Shown here in pieces: positions 1 through 7,513 of a stretch of DNA of 64,000 nucleotides (within the stretch, counting starts at the first letter, position 1; each line of letters begins with the position of its first letter). The notes beneath the pieces were generated by a model. That model made no database searches, was not told the DNA's origin, and was given only the letters and a program-made list of their open reading frames with translations. A program made the translations under genes and the position numbers. The DNA is from Flagellimonas okinawensis (GTDB lineage: Bacteria > Bacteroidota > Bacteroidia > Flavobacteriales > Flavobacteriaceae). The stretch is from positions 558,001-622,000 of the forward strand of contig NZ_JARFVA010000002.1 in assembly GCF_029194005.1 (NCBI RefSeq), given 5' to 3'.

Positions 1-528
1 CTCTTGCGTATGATTGCCGGTATTTTGGAGCCAGATGAGGGGAAAATCTATGTGAACAACGTAGCGCTCAAAGGCATAAAATTAAGCCAGTATCGCTCGT
101 ATCTTGGGCACGCCCTTACTGAAGAATATCCATTTGAGGGAACCCTCTTGGACAATATCACATTTGGCAATAAGGATATTCCAATGGAAGACGTGTATTG
201 GGCACTGGAAAAGGTTAGCCTTTCGCAATTTGTCAAGGAACAGCCACAAGGTCTTAAGACCATTTTATATCCGGAAGGAAAAAAGATCCCTGATTTTATA
301 TCCAGAAAAATTGTTTTGGCCAGAAGCATAGTAACAAGACCGAAACTTATGGTTCTAAAAGATCCCCTAGAGCAGTACGACGAGGAGGAAACTGAAAGAA
401 TGATGGATTTCTTGACGGATTCATCCAACGGTTGGGCGCTGGTAGTTGTAAGTGAAAACCCAAAATGGGCCACTCGCTGCAACCAGACCATCAGAATGGA
501 AAAAGGTAGATTGATCAACGTAAAATAA
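1..528 (+). CDS. ABC transporter ATP-binding domain, 5'-truncated, degenerate
   Basis: C-terminal 175 codons of an ABC nucleotide-binding domain whose beginning, including Walker A, lies before the window; the first visible residues (LLRMIAGILEPDEG) are those that normally follow Walker A. The fold order is recognisable but the ATPase motifs are eroded: the Q-loop position reads HALTEEYPFEGTLLDNI with no Gln, the LSGGQ signature is replaced by a stretch around PDFISRKIVLARSI, Walker B reads MVLKDP where LDEP is usual, and the H-loop reads VVVSENPKW without His. It lies 5 bp before the HlyD-type gene, so it is probably the ATPase part of a type I-like exporter, possibly an inactive half that needs a partner. 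Family call is firm; activity is doubtful. Confidence 0.85.
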   Translation, partial: LLRMIAGILEPDEGKIYVNNVALKGIKLSQYRSYLGHALTEEYPFEGTLLDNITFGNKDIPMEDVYWALEKVSLSQFVKEQPQGLKTILYPEGKKIPDFISRKIVLARSIVTRPKLMVLKDPLEQYDEEETERMMDFLTDSSNGWALVVVSENPKWATRCNQTIRMEKGRLINVK

Positions 529-533
529 AGTTC

Positions 534-1889
534 ATGCTGAATATTTCTTCAAATAACAAATTGAATGAAAAGGTAGACCTGACCGGTTATGAGGCTGGGA
601 AAAAGGTCTTTCACAAGAGGCACTATAAGCAGTTTAACCGCTTTTTGGCTTCCTTTTCCATCATAGTTCTTTTTATGATGTTCTTACCATGGACACAGAA
701 TATTTCAGGTAGGGGCTACCTTACCACCCTTACTCCCGACCAACGTCCGCAAACCATACAATCCCCCATTCCAGGAAGGATTGAAAAGTGGTTCGTTAGA
801 GAAGGGGACTATGTGGAAAAAGGTGATACCATTTTACATATATCCGAGGTTAAGAGTGAATATTTTGACCCAAACCTTGTTGAGCGAACCGGACAGCAGA
901 TAAAGGCCAAGTCTATGTCCGTGACATCCTATCAAGAAAAGGTGAAAGCCTTGAACCAACAAATATCGGCGCTCAACCAAGAACTTGGTTTAAAATTGGA
1001 GCAGGCCAAGAACAAATTGATGCAGTCCAAACTAAAGGTAAAGAGCGATAGCATTGATTTGGAAGCCGCCAAAACCAATATAACCATAGCCCAACGACAG
1101 TACGACCGTACCGAAAAACTCCAAGAAGAAGGGTTGAAGGCAGTGACAGACCTAGAAGGTAAGCGACTAAAATTACAGGAGACGCAGGCCAAGCTTATAA
1201 GTCAAGAGAACAAATTATTGGCGAGCAAGAACGATGTAATCAATGCCCAGGTTGAGATAAACAGGGTTCAGGCAGAGTACACTGATAAGATATCCAAGGC
1301 AAGAAGTGACCTATATACGGCGCAATCAAACCAGTTTGACTCCGAAGCGCAGGTCACCAAATTGGAAAACCAGTACACCAATTATGAGATTAGGAGCAGT
1401 ATGCTCTATATAAGGGCGCCACAAAGTGGCATCATAAACAAAGCCATTAAATCAGGTATCGGTGAAACTTTTAAGGAAGGTGCCCAATTGGTCGGAATAA
1501 TGCCTTCTGAATACGATATTGCAGTAGAAACCTATGTGGATCCAATCGATCTTCCATTGATCCATTTGGATGAGAAAGTCCGAATCCAGTTCGATGGATG
1601 GCCAGCTATCGTGTTCAGTGGATGGCCGAATGTTTCCTACGGTACTTTTGGGGGCAAAGTGGTCGCCATTGAGACATTTATAAGTCCAAACGGGAAATAC
1701 CGGGTGCTTCTTGCTCCGGATGAAGAAGAAGCTCCATGGCCCAAGGATATTCGAGTAGGTTCAGGTGCAAGCACAATGGCACTTTTGGAAGATGTTCCTA
1801 TTTGGTACGAGCTATGGAGGCAACTAAATGGATTCCCACCCAATTATTATCAACCTCAAAACACAAGCGCAGATGCTACAAAGAAATAG
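534..1889 (+). CDS. HlyD-family periplasmic adaptor (membrane fusion protein)
   Basis: 451 residues. A short cytoplasmic N-terminus is followed by one membrane segment (about 37-53), a biotinyl-lipoyl-like hairpin (about 74-105, QSPIPGRIEKWFVREGDYV), a long coiled coil rich in Lys/Gln/Glu (about 120-285), and the returning half of the lipoyl and beta-barrel domains (RAPQSGIINKAIKSGIGE). This is the adaptor that links an inner-membrane ABC exporter to an outer-membrane channel. It starts 5 bp after the ABC gene, and its end overlaps the next gene, so all three are translated as one operon. The substrate cannot be told from the sequence. Confidence 0.9.
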   Translation: MLNISSNNKLNEKVDLTGYEAGKKVFHKRHYKQFNRFLASFSIIVLFMMFLPWTQNISGRGYLTTLTPDQRPQTIQSPIPGRIEKWFVREGDYVEKGDTILHISEVKSEYFDPNLVERTGQQIKAKSMSVTSYQEKVKALNQQISALNQELGLKLEQAKNKLMQSKLKVKSDSIDLEAAKTNITIAQRQYDRTEKLQEEGLKAVTDLEGKRLKLQETQAKLISQENKLLASKNDVINAQVEINRVQAEYTDKISKARSDLYTAQSNQFDSEAQVTKLENQYTNYEIRSSMLYIRAPQSGIINKAIKSGIGETFKEGAQLVGIMPSEYDIAVETYVDPIDLPLIHLDEKVRIQFDGWPAIVFSGWPNVSYGTFGGKVVAIETFISPNGKYRVLLAPDEEEAPWPKDIRVGSGASTMALLEDVPIWYELWRQLNGFPPNYYQPQNTSADATKK

Positions 1890-3288
1890 AAGATTACTTT
1901 TATTTTGTACCCTCTTTTTCTTTTCCATAAGCTTCTTTTATGCCCAGCAAGATTCTCTCGTGCTCGGTTTTAAGGAGTATTTGGGCTATGTGAAAAAATA
2001 TCACCCAATAGCCAAACAGGCCCAGTTGAATATAGCTATAGGTCAGGCTAATTTAATGAAAGCAAGGGGAGGGTTCGATCCCAAGGTAGAGGTGGATTAC
2101 GATACAAAGGAGTTCTCCGGAACCGAATATTGGGACCGATTGAACGCCACCTTTAAGATTCCAACATGGTTCGGTATTGAACTCAAGGGCAATTTTCAGC
2201 AAAACGAAGGATATTACCTCAACCCTGATGAAACCTTGCCCGAAGACGGTCTGTACAGTGCAGGGGTCTCCATGTCCGTTTTACAAGGGTTTTGGATAAA
2301 CGAGCGTATGGCAACCCTTAAAAAGGCTAAATTGTTCAGGGAGCAGACCAAAGCAGATCAAGACCTGCAAGTCAACCAAGTTCTCTACAATGCTTCACTG
2401 GCCTATTTTGATTGGTTGAAGGCTTATAGGGATGCAGAGGTGTACAAGGATTTCTTGGAAAATGCAGAAGTTAGGTTCCAAGGAATCAAGGAGAGTGCTT
2501 TGGCAGGCGATATTGCCATGATCGATACTGTAGAAGCAAAAATTGCTGTTAGGAACAGGGACTTGGGTTACCAGCAAGCTAAGGTCAAGTTGATGAAAAA
2601 ATCATTGGAGCTCAGTAACTTTTTGTGGATCGAAGATGTGCCCGTAGAGCTTCAACCCGGTATTAGCCCTATTTTGGAGCCCGAGATGGATATCAATTCA
2701 ACGTTGGAAATTGATGGTGTGCCCTTGGATAGTTTTAATCTGGAATCACATCCGAAACTTATGTCCCTAGATTATAAAATTGAAGGACTGGCCGTTGACA
2801 AAAGGCTTAAGGCCAATAAATTATTGCCAAAGCTTAAAGCGGAATATAATTTTGTTACGGAGACACCGGAATTAATGAATTCCTTTGTTACGGAGAATTA
2901 TAAAGCTGGATTGAGCTTTCAGATGCCCATTTTTTTACGGAAAGAAAGGGGGGATTTAAAATTGGCCAAGTTTAAACTCAGGGATGCCGAATATGAGCGT
3001 GACAATGCACAGGTGGAAATTGAGAACAAGGTCATTGCCATTTATAACGAATTGGACTCTTTCAACGAACAAAACCAACTGATAACGGACATTGTAAAAG
3101 ATTATACGACCATGTTGGAAGCCGAGGAAAGAAAGTTCAGTTTTGGGGAAAGTTCACTGTTCTTGATCAATTCACGGGAAAGTAAGCTTATTGATGCTTA
3201 CCTAAAACAGAACGAAATGCAGAACAAATTTTTCTACACCAAGGCAATGCTGTTCAAGAGTTTGGCCATAAACCCGAAAAGCTTGTAA
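1873..3288 (+). CDS. TolC-family outer membrane efflux protein
   Basis: 471 residues from the ATG at 1873, chosen because it directly precedes a signal peptide (basic MLQRNRR, hydrophobic core, probable cut near FYAQ). It overlaps the last 17 bases of the HlyD gene in another frame. Helical, heptad-like stretches typical of TolC-type proteins follow, with two related halves. It should form the outer-membrane duct of the exporter encoded just upstream. Length is normal for the family. The nearest export machinery is the ABC/HlyD pair, so a shared substrate is likely but unknown. Confidence 0.88.
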   Translation: MLQRNRRLLLFCTLFFFSISFFYAQQDSLVLGFKEYLGYVKKYHPIAKQAQLNIAIGQANLMKARGGFDPKVEVDYDTKEFSGTEYWDRLNATFKIPTWFGIELKGNFQQNEGYYLNPDETLPEDGLYSAGVSMSVLQGFWINERMATLKKAKLFREQTKADQDLQVNQVLYNASLAYFDWLKAYRDAEVYKDFLENAEVRFQGIKESALAGDIAMIDTVEAKIAVRNRDLGYQQAKVKLMKKSLELSNFLWIEDVPVELQPGISPILEPEMDINSTLEIDGVPLDSFNLESHPKLMSLDYKIEGLAVDKRLKANKLLPKLKAEYNFVTETPELMNSFVTENYKAGLSFQMPIFLRKERGDLKLAKFKLRDAEYERDNAQVEIENKVIAIYNELDSFNEQNQLITDIVKDYTTMLEAEERKFSFGESSLFLINSRESKLIDAYLKQNEMQNKFFYTKAMLFKSLAINPKSL

Positions 3289-3347
3289 GGAATACGTTGT
3301 AAAAACAACCAATGACAAAAGTCACCCAATAGGTAGAATGCCGAGGG

Positions 3348-3355
3348 TATTTTTG
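3348..3355 (+). promoter_or_regulatory. Putative -7 element (TATTTTTG)
   Basis: Exact match to the Bacteroidota -7 consensus TANNTTTG, 14 bp before the ATG of the thioredoxin-like gene. No clear -33 TTG at ideal spacing. Confidence 0.5.
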
Positions 3356-3369
3356 CAAAAACATTTTTT

Positions 3370-3990
3370 ATGGAAGTATTGGAAAGTAATAGATTGGAAA
3401 TAGTTAAGGATTATATCTCAAAAGGAATGGAATATCCGAGATATCGTGAATTGGTTTCTCAATTGGCGAAAACGGGCAGAACAACCGGAAATCTGCAATC
3501 TGAAGCTATGATCAACTATACCAAACTTGGCGATCGTAGAATGGCTCGTTGGGACAAAACATTTAAAATTTCTGAAGATGACCAACAAAAGCTATCCCAA
3601 TTAAAAGGGAATCTGGTGTTTTTGGCCCTGACCGAGAGCTGGTGTGGCGATGCGGCAGCTAGCCTACCAATTATCAATAAAATAGCGGAAGCAAACCCCA
3701 ATATTGACTTTAAGGCTGTTTTGAGAGATGAAAGTCTCGATTTAATGGATGCATTTCTGACCAATGGAGCAAGGTCAATTCCCAAAGTGATAGTTTTTGA
3801 TACCGACAATGATGAAATTGTAGGAGAGTGGGGTCCCAGGCCAAGCATAGCTACTCAAATGGTGGAGGATTGCAAAAGAGAACATGGTAAGCTCACCGAT
3901 GAGTTTAAACAAGAACTTCAGGTCTGGTACAATAAAAACAAAGGTGAAAATATTCTAGAGGATATCTTGGAATTACTTGCTTTGGAATAG
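3370..3990 (+). CDS. Thioredoxin-family protein with one active-site Cys
   Basis: 206 residues without a signal peptide, so cytoplasmic. The segment LVFLALTESWCGDAAASLP (residues about 82-100) followed by SIPKVIVFD with the cis-Pro is the thioredoxin fold as found in the Bacteroidota thioredoxin_9-like group. The usual CxxC is WCGDA here, so only Cys92 remains; a monothiol role or a non-redox role is possible. It has its own -7 element. Its last 18 bases overlap the convergent TonB-like gene. Confidence 0.75.
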   Translation: MEVLESNRLEIVKDYISKGMEYPRYRELVSQLAKTGRTTGNLQSEAMINYTKLGDRRMARWDKTFKISEDDQQKLSQLKGNLVFLALTESWCGDAAASLPIINKIAEANPNIDFKAVLRDESLDLMDAFLTNGARSIPKVIVFDTDNDEIVGEWGPRPSIATQMVEDCKREHGKLTDEFKQELQVWYNKNKGENILEDILELLALE

Positions 3991-4692
3991 ATAAGTGATC
4001 GTTCCAATTTGTGACGCCTTGGAATCTGGGCTAAAACGTGCTTTCAGGGCATAGGCAATCGCGTTGTCCACCAAACAACCGTTGTCGGTTCCAGAACTTT
4101 TATCATTAAAGTTGGCTTCCGTTACATAACCATTGTCATCCACGGAAATATTCACAACAACTTTTCCTCCTTCAATACAGGTATAAATCGGTGGGGGTAG
4201 GTAGTATGCGTTTCTGTCCACCAAAGAATAGGAAATGGAAGTTCGCCTATCTTTTAGGTAATCGGTAAACTCTTCTTTTTGGGCATCACGTTCCCCTAAT
4301 TTTTCCTTTTTCTCATCACGTTGGGCTCGCAATTGTTTCAATTGCTCTTCAAAACCTGAGTTATCTGCATATTCTCCCGTCTCACTGCTTAAGGCCCTTT
4401 CTTCCATGAGCTCTTCCAATGTTTTTAAGGGTTCGGGGTTTCCCACACTTGGTTTTGCTGTTTGGTTTACGGCCATGTGGCTTTTAATGGGGTCATTGGC
4501 TGCCTGCATTTCTTCCAAGCGTTCTTCCTCCTCCTCAATAAGTTTTTCTATGTCCTCATCGGCCAGGCTCATTTCAATAACATACTCATCCTCTTTTATG
4601 CCTCCTAAGTGAATATTGAAAAGCAATAAAATCACTATGGACATAGAGAACAAAGTGATCAAAAGTGATAACTGGCTCTTATTTAAGTTCAT
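3973..4692 (-). CDS. TonB-like energy-transducer protein
   Basis: 239 residues: one N-terminal membrane anchor (about 10-30), a charged Glu/Lys-rich coiled segment (about 35-150), and a C-terminal domain of about 80 residues (KVVVNISVDDNGYVTEANF...) that looks like the TonB C-terminal fold. TonB proteins couple the proton-motive force to outer-membrane receptors; the Pro-rich spacer usual in TonB is replaced here by an acidic coiled stretch, so it may instead be an AgmX/TonB-C-like structural protein. It lies 47 bp downstream of truB on the same strand. A weak -7-like TAATTTTA is at 4717-4724. Confidence 0.65.
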   Translation of the reverse strand: MNLNKSQLSLLITLFSMSIVILLLFNIHLGGIKEDEYVIEMSLADEDIEKLIEEEEERLEEMQAANDPIKSHMAVNQTAKPSVGNPEPLKTLEELMEERALSSETGEYADNSGFEEQLKQLRAQRDEKKEKLGERDAQKEEFTDYLKDRRTSISYSLVDRNAYYLPPPIYTCIEGGKVVVNISVDDNGYVTEANFNDKSSGTDNGCLVDNAIAYALKARFSPDSKASQIGTITYLFQSK

Positions 4693-4739
4693 GGTTCTAC
4701 TATAACCGCTTTTTTGTAAAATTATTTTATCCCAACCCT

Positions 4740-5444
4740 CTAGGTTGAAGCGTTTACTTCAAGGTTTTCCTTGAAAACATTGGGGCTTGTAGCATTATTT
4801 ACGTTGAAATCACCTATTTTGGTTCTTCTGAGCTTGGTAAGGTGGGCCCCAGAACCCAAAACTTGACCAAAATCGTGTGCCAAGGAACGGATGTAGGTCC
4901 CTTTACTACAAACCACCCTAAAATCCACTTCGGGAAGTTCGATTCTGGTAATTTCAAATTCCAAGATTTCTATTTTCCTCGATTTTATGTCCACTTGTTT
5001 CCCTTCCCGGGCAAGTTCATATAATCGCTTGCCATCCTTTTTTAAGGCTGAAAAAATAGGGGGCACTTGATCAATCTCTCCCAAGAATTGTTTCGTAGCT
5101 TCTTGAATTGATTGTGTTGTAATATGCTCTGTGGAAAAGGTCTCGTTCACTTCGGTCTCCAAATCGTAGGAAGGTGTAGTGGCTCCTAGTGTGAAGGTGC
5201 CCGTGTATTCTTTTACCTGTCCTTGAAGCTCTGGAATTTTTTTAGTGAACTTTCCCGTACAGATAATCAACAGACCTGTAGCCAAAGGGTCCAATGTTCC
5301 TGCATGACCGATTTTTATCTTTTTGAGACCAAATTTTTTACGAATGGCCCATTTCAAAGCATTCACTGCTTGGAAGGAGCTCCACTCCAGTGGTTTATCG
5401 ATCAATAAGATTTGACCGTTTAAAAAATCTTCTTTGGTGTTCAA
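4740..5444 (-). CDS. truB: tRNA pseudouridine(55) synthase TruB
   Basis: 234 residues. It makes pseudouridine 55 in the T-loop of tRNAs. GHAGTLDPLATG (about 47-58) carries the catalytic Asp, and the start ILLIDKPLEWSSFQAV and the later GTYIRSLAHDFG are typical. There is no ATG in the reading frame between the upstream in-frame stop and the conserved core; the TTG at 5444 is the only sensible start, and a -7 element (5462-5469) sits at the right distance in front of it. The gene follows uppP on the same strand but appears to have its own promoter. Confidence 0.95.
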   Translation of the reverse strand: MNTKEDFLNGQILLIDKPLEWSSFQAVNALKWAIRKKFGLKKIKIGHAGTLDPLATGLLIICTGKFTKKIPELQGQVKEYTGTFTLGATTPSYDLETEVNETFSTEHITTQSIQEATKQFLGEIDQVPPIFSALKKDGKRLYELAREGKQVDIKSRKIEILEFEITRIELPEVDFRVVCSKGTYIRSLAHDFGQVLGSGAHLTKLRRTKIGDFNVNNATSPNVFKENLEVNAST

Positions 5445-5461
5445 AAACTTGGGGTTTTGGG

Positions 5462-5469
5462 CAAATATA
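5462..5469 (-). promoter_or_regulatory. Putative -7 element for truB (TATATTTG)
   Basis: On the minus strand this reads TATATTTG, an exact TANNTTTG match 17 bp before the TTG start of truB. It supports the TTG start and a truB transcript independent of uppP. Confidence 0.55.
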
Positions 5470-5474
5470 CTGAT

Positions 5475-6269
5475 CTATCCCCAAATGCTCCACGCGAGTG
5501 CGATAAGGCCCACAATCAAACAGTAAATCGCAAAATAAGTAAGCTTGCTTTGGCGTACCAGTTTGATCATCCAAGTACAGGCGGCAAGGCCGGCAATAAA
5601 AGCAGCTACAAATCCTGCTCCCATGGCTACAGCTTGGTCGCCATGAAAGGTAAGGTCTCCGCCCATCACATCTTTGGCAACTTTGCCCAAGATTAGGGGA
5701 ACCACCATCAAAAAGGAAAAACGTGCCGATTTTGTCTTGTCAACTCCTAAAAGTACGGCAGCCGAAATAGTTGCCCCACTTCGGGAAATGCCGGGTAGAA
5801 TAGCTACGGCCTGTGCCATTCCAATGGCAAAAGCACTTCGAAAGGATACATTTTTATCGGTGGTCTTGGCCAAATCTGCCAAATACAGCAAAAATGCCGT
5901 TATGACCAACATGATACCAACGATGACGATGGCACCATCAAAAAACACTTCGATAAAGTCATTCAAAAACAGTCCCACCAAAGCAGCAGGAATCATGGAA
6001 ATGATAATTTTTAATGAAAACTGGGTTTCCTCGTTCCATTTAAATTGAAACAGGCCCTTCAATATCTCAAAAACATCTTTTCGGAAGACTACCAAAGTAC
6101 TTAATGCAGTTGCAAAATGAAGTACTACGGTAAACAACAAACTTTCTTCGGGAACGGCCTGTGCTCCCAAAATAGCTTTTCCCAATTCTAAATGACCGCT
6201 GGAGGAAACAGGTAAAAATTCGGTCAATCCTTGAATGATTCCAAGGATGATAGCATCGATCAATTCCAA
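5475..6269 (-). CDS. uppP: Undecaprenyl-diphosphatase UppP (BacA type)
   Basis: 264 residues, a polytopic inner-membrane enzyme that dephosphorylates undecaprenyl diphosphate so the lipid carrier can be reused for peptidoglycan and other surface polymers. The two family motifs are present: GLTEFLPVSSSGHLEL near the N-terminus and LPGISRSGATI about residue 160. The start is TTG, placed directly after the DUF3098 stop with AAGGAA a few bases before it. Gene order ftsX-DUF3098-uppP-truB is a familiar Bacteroidota envelope/translation block. Confidence 0.95.
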   Translation of the reverse strand: MELIDAIILGIIQGLTEFLPVSSSGHLELGKAILGAQAVPEESLLFTVVLHFATALSTLVVFRKDVFEILKGLFQFKWNEETQFSLKIIISMIPAALVGLFLNDFIEVFFDGAIVIVGIMLVITAFLLYLADLAKTTDKNVSFRSAFAIGMAQAVAILPGISRSGATISAAVLLGVDKTKSARFSFLMVVPLILGKVAKDVMGGDLTFHGDQAVAMGAGFVAAFIAGLAACTWMIKLVRQSKLTYFAIYCLIVGLIALAWSIWG

Positions 6270-6536
6270 TTATTCCTTGTTTTTCTTGTTAGGATTTAGC
6301 AATATGGCGTATACCTGAATCCCTAGACCGATAAGAATCAAGGTCGGTGCAAGGCGGATTCTTCTAAAATTGTATATCTCGGGATTGAATACTTCGGGGT
6401 CGTCGCTTCCACCACCGCTCATCAAAATAAATCCGAGGGCTATGAAGGCGATACCTATAAACAAGAAGAGATAGTTTTTCTTTTGGAAAACAAACTCCTT
6501 GGTAGGTTTTTGACCGTTGTTGTTTTTCTTGCTCAT
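6270..6536 (-). CDS. DUF3098 small membrane protein
   Basis: 88 residues with two hydrophobic helices (about 22-40 and 63-82) split by a short polar loop containing GGGSDDPEVFNPEIYNFRR. This is the DUF3098 family, of unknown function, found in Bacteroidota between ftsX and uppP. It lies 9 bp after ftsX and abuts uppP without a gap, so the three are co-transcribed and may act together at the division site or in carrier-lipid turnover; that last point is inference from position only. Confidence 0.85.
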   Translation of the reverse strand: MSKKNNNGQKPTKEFVFQKKNYLFLFIGIAFIALGFILMSGGGSDDPEVFNPEIYNFRRIRLAPTLILIGLGIQVYAILLNPNKKNKE

Positions 6537-6545
6537 GCTGCAAAT

Positions 6546-7424
6546 TTAGTAATAAAGATCGTCCGTCCTTAGATTTAAAAAGCGTTGGGTCGCAAAATGG
6601 GTGCTGGCCCACGAAATGATAACGCCCAAACCAAATACACTAACGAACAAAATGATGAGTACGATATAATCTTGCAAAAGATTCAGTTCAGGAAAATTTT
6701 TGTCTATATAGTACACCAATACGCCAAGTCCGATCAAAGCAATCACAGCTCCGACCATGCCCAGTTTAATGTTCGTCCAAATAAAAGGTCTTCGGATAAA
6801 GGTTTTGGTCGCTCCCACCATCTGCATGGTCTTGATGATGAATCGTTTGGAATAAATGGACAGTCGGATGGAGCTGTTGATCAGCAAAACCGCGATGACC
6901 GTAAAAATGGCGCTGGCCACCAATATCCACAAACTGATTTTCCGTGCATTGTTGTTCAATAAAGAAATCAAAGGCTTGTCATAACTCACTTCGTCCACGT
7001 AGGCCTTGGCTGCCAAGTCTTCCGCTATCTCATCAATTTGTTGGGGGGAGACAAAATCAGCCTTCAAATTCACATCGATGGAATTTTTCAAGGGATTGTA
7101 TCCCAAAAATTCTTCAAAATTTTCACCAATATCCTCGCTGTATTGCTCGGCGGCATCTTCTTTGGAAATATATTCGGCCGACTTGGTGTATTCGGCAAGG
7201 GCCAAGCTTTTTTGCAATTGATCTATTTCCACAGGCTTTGCACTGTCCTTCAAAAACACAGAAATGGTGATTTGCTCCTTGAAGTGATCCGCCAATTTTT
7301 TGGTATTGAGCACCAAAAGGCCCAAAACACCTAAAAGAAAGAGGACCAGGGCAATGCTCAAAGCCACGGAAAAGTAAGAGGAAATCAGTTTTCGACGCTG
7401 ATATCGTTCAATATATTGGCTCAT
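6546..7424 (-). CDS. ftsX: Cell division protein FtsX (permease)
   Basis: 292 residues with an N-terminal membrane helix, an extracytoplasmic loop of about 120 residues and three C-terminal helices, the FtsX/MacB-like layout. FtsX works with the ATPase FtsE to control peptidoglycan hydrolases in division. ftsE is not adjacent here, which is common in this phylum. The ATG at 7424 is preceded by a -7-like TATTTTTA (7442-7449, minus strand). First gene of the ftsX-DUF3098-uppP operon and divergent from leuS. Confidence 0.92.
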   Translation of the reverse strand: MSQYIERYQRRKLISSYFSVALSIALVLFLLGVLGLLVLNTKKLADHFKEQITISVFLKDSAKPVEIDQLQKSLALAEYTKSAEYISKEDAAEQYSEDIGENFEEFLGYNPLKNSIDVNLKADFVSPQQIDEIAEDLAAKAYVDEVSYDKPLISLLNNNARKISLWILVASAIFTVIAVLLINSSIRLSIYSKRFIIKTMQMVGATKTFIRRPFIWTNIKLGMVGAVIALIGLGVLVYYIDKNFPELNLLQDYIVLIILFVSVFGLGVIISWASTHFATQRFLNLRTDDLYY

Positions 7425-7459
7425 ATAGTAGAATCAGTACGTAAAAATAGAAAAGTAAA

Positions 7460-7488
7460 TTGTATTTAGGGGATTAAACCTATTTTTG
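7460..7488 (+). promoter_or_regulatory. leuS promoter, TTG-N18-TATTTTTG
   Basis: TTG at 7460-7462 and TATTTTTG at 7481-7488 are separated by 18 bp, matching the Bacteroidota -33/-7 arrangement; the leuS ATG is 25 bp further on. Confidence 0.6.
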
Positions 7489-7513
7489 CACACGAAATTG
7501 AACAAGATTAACA

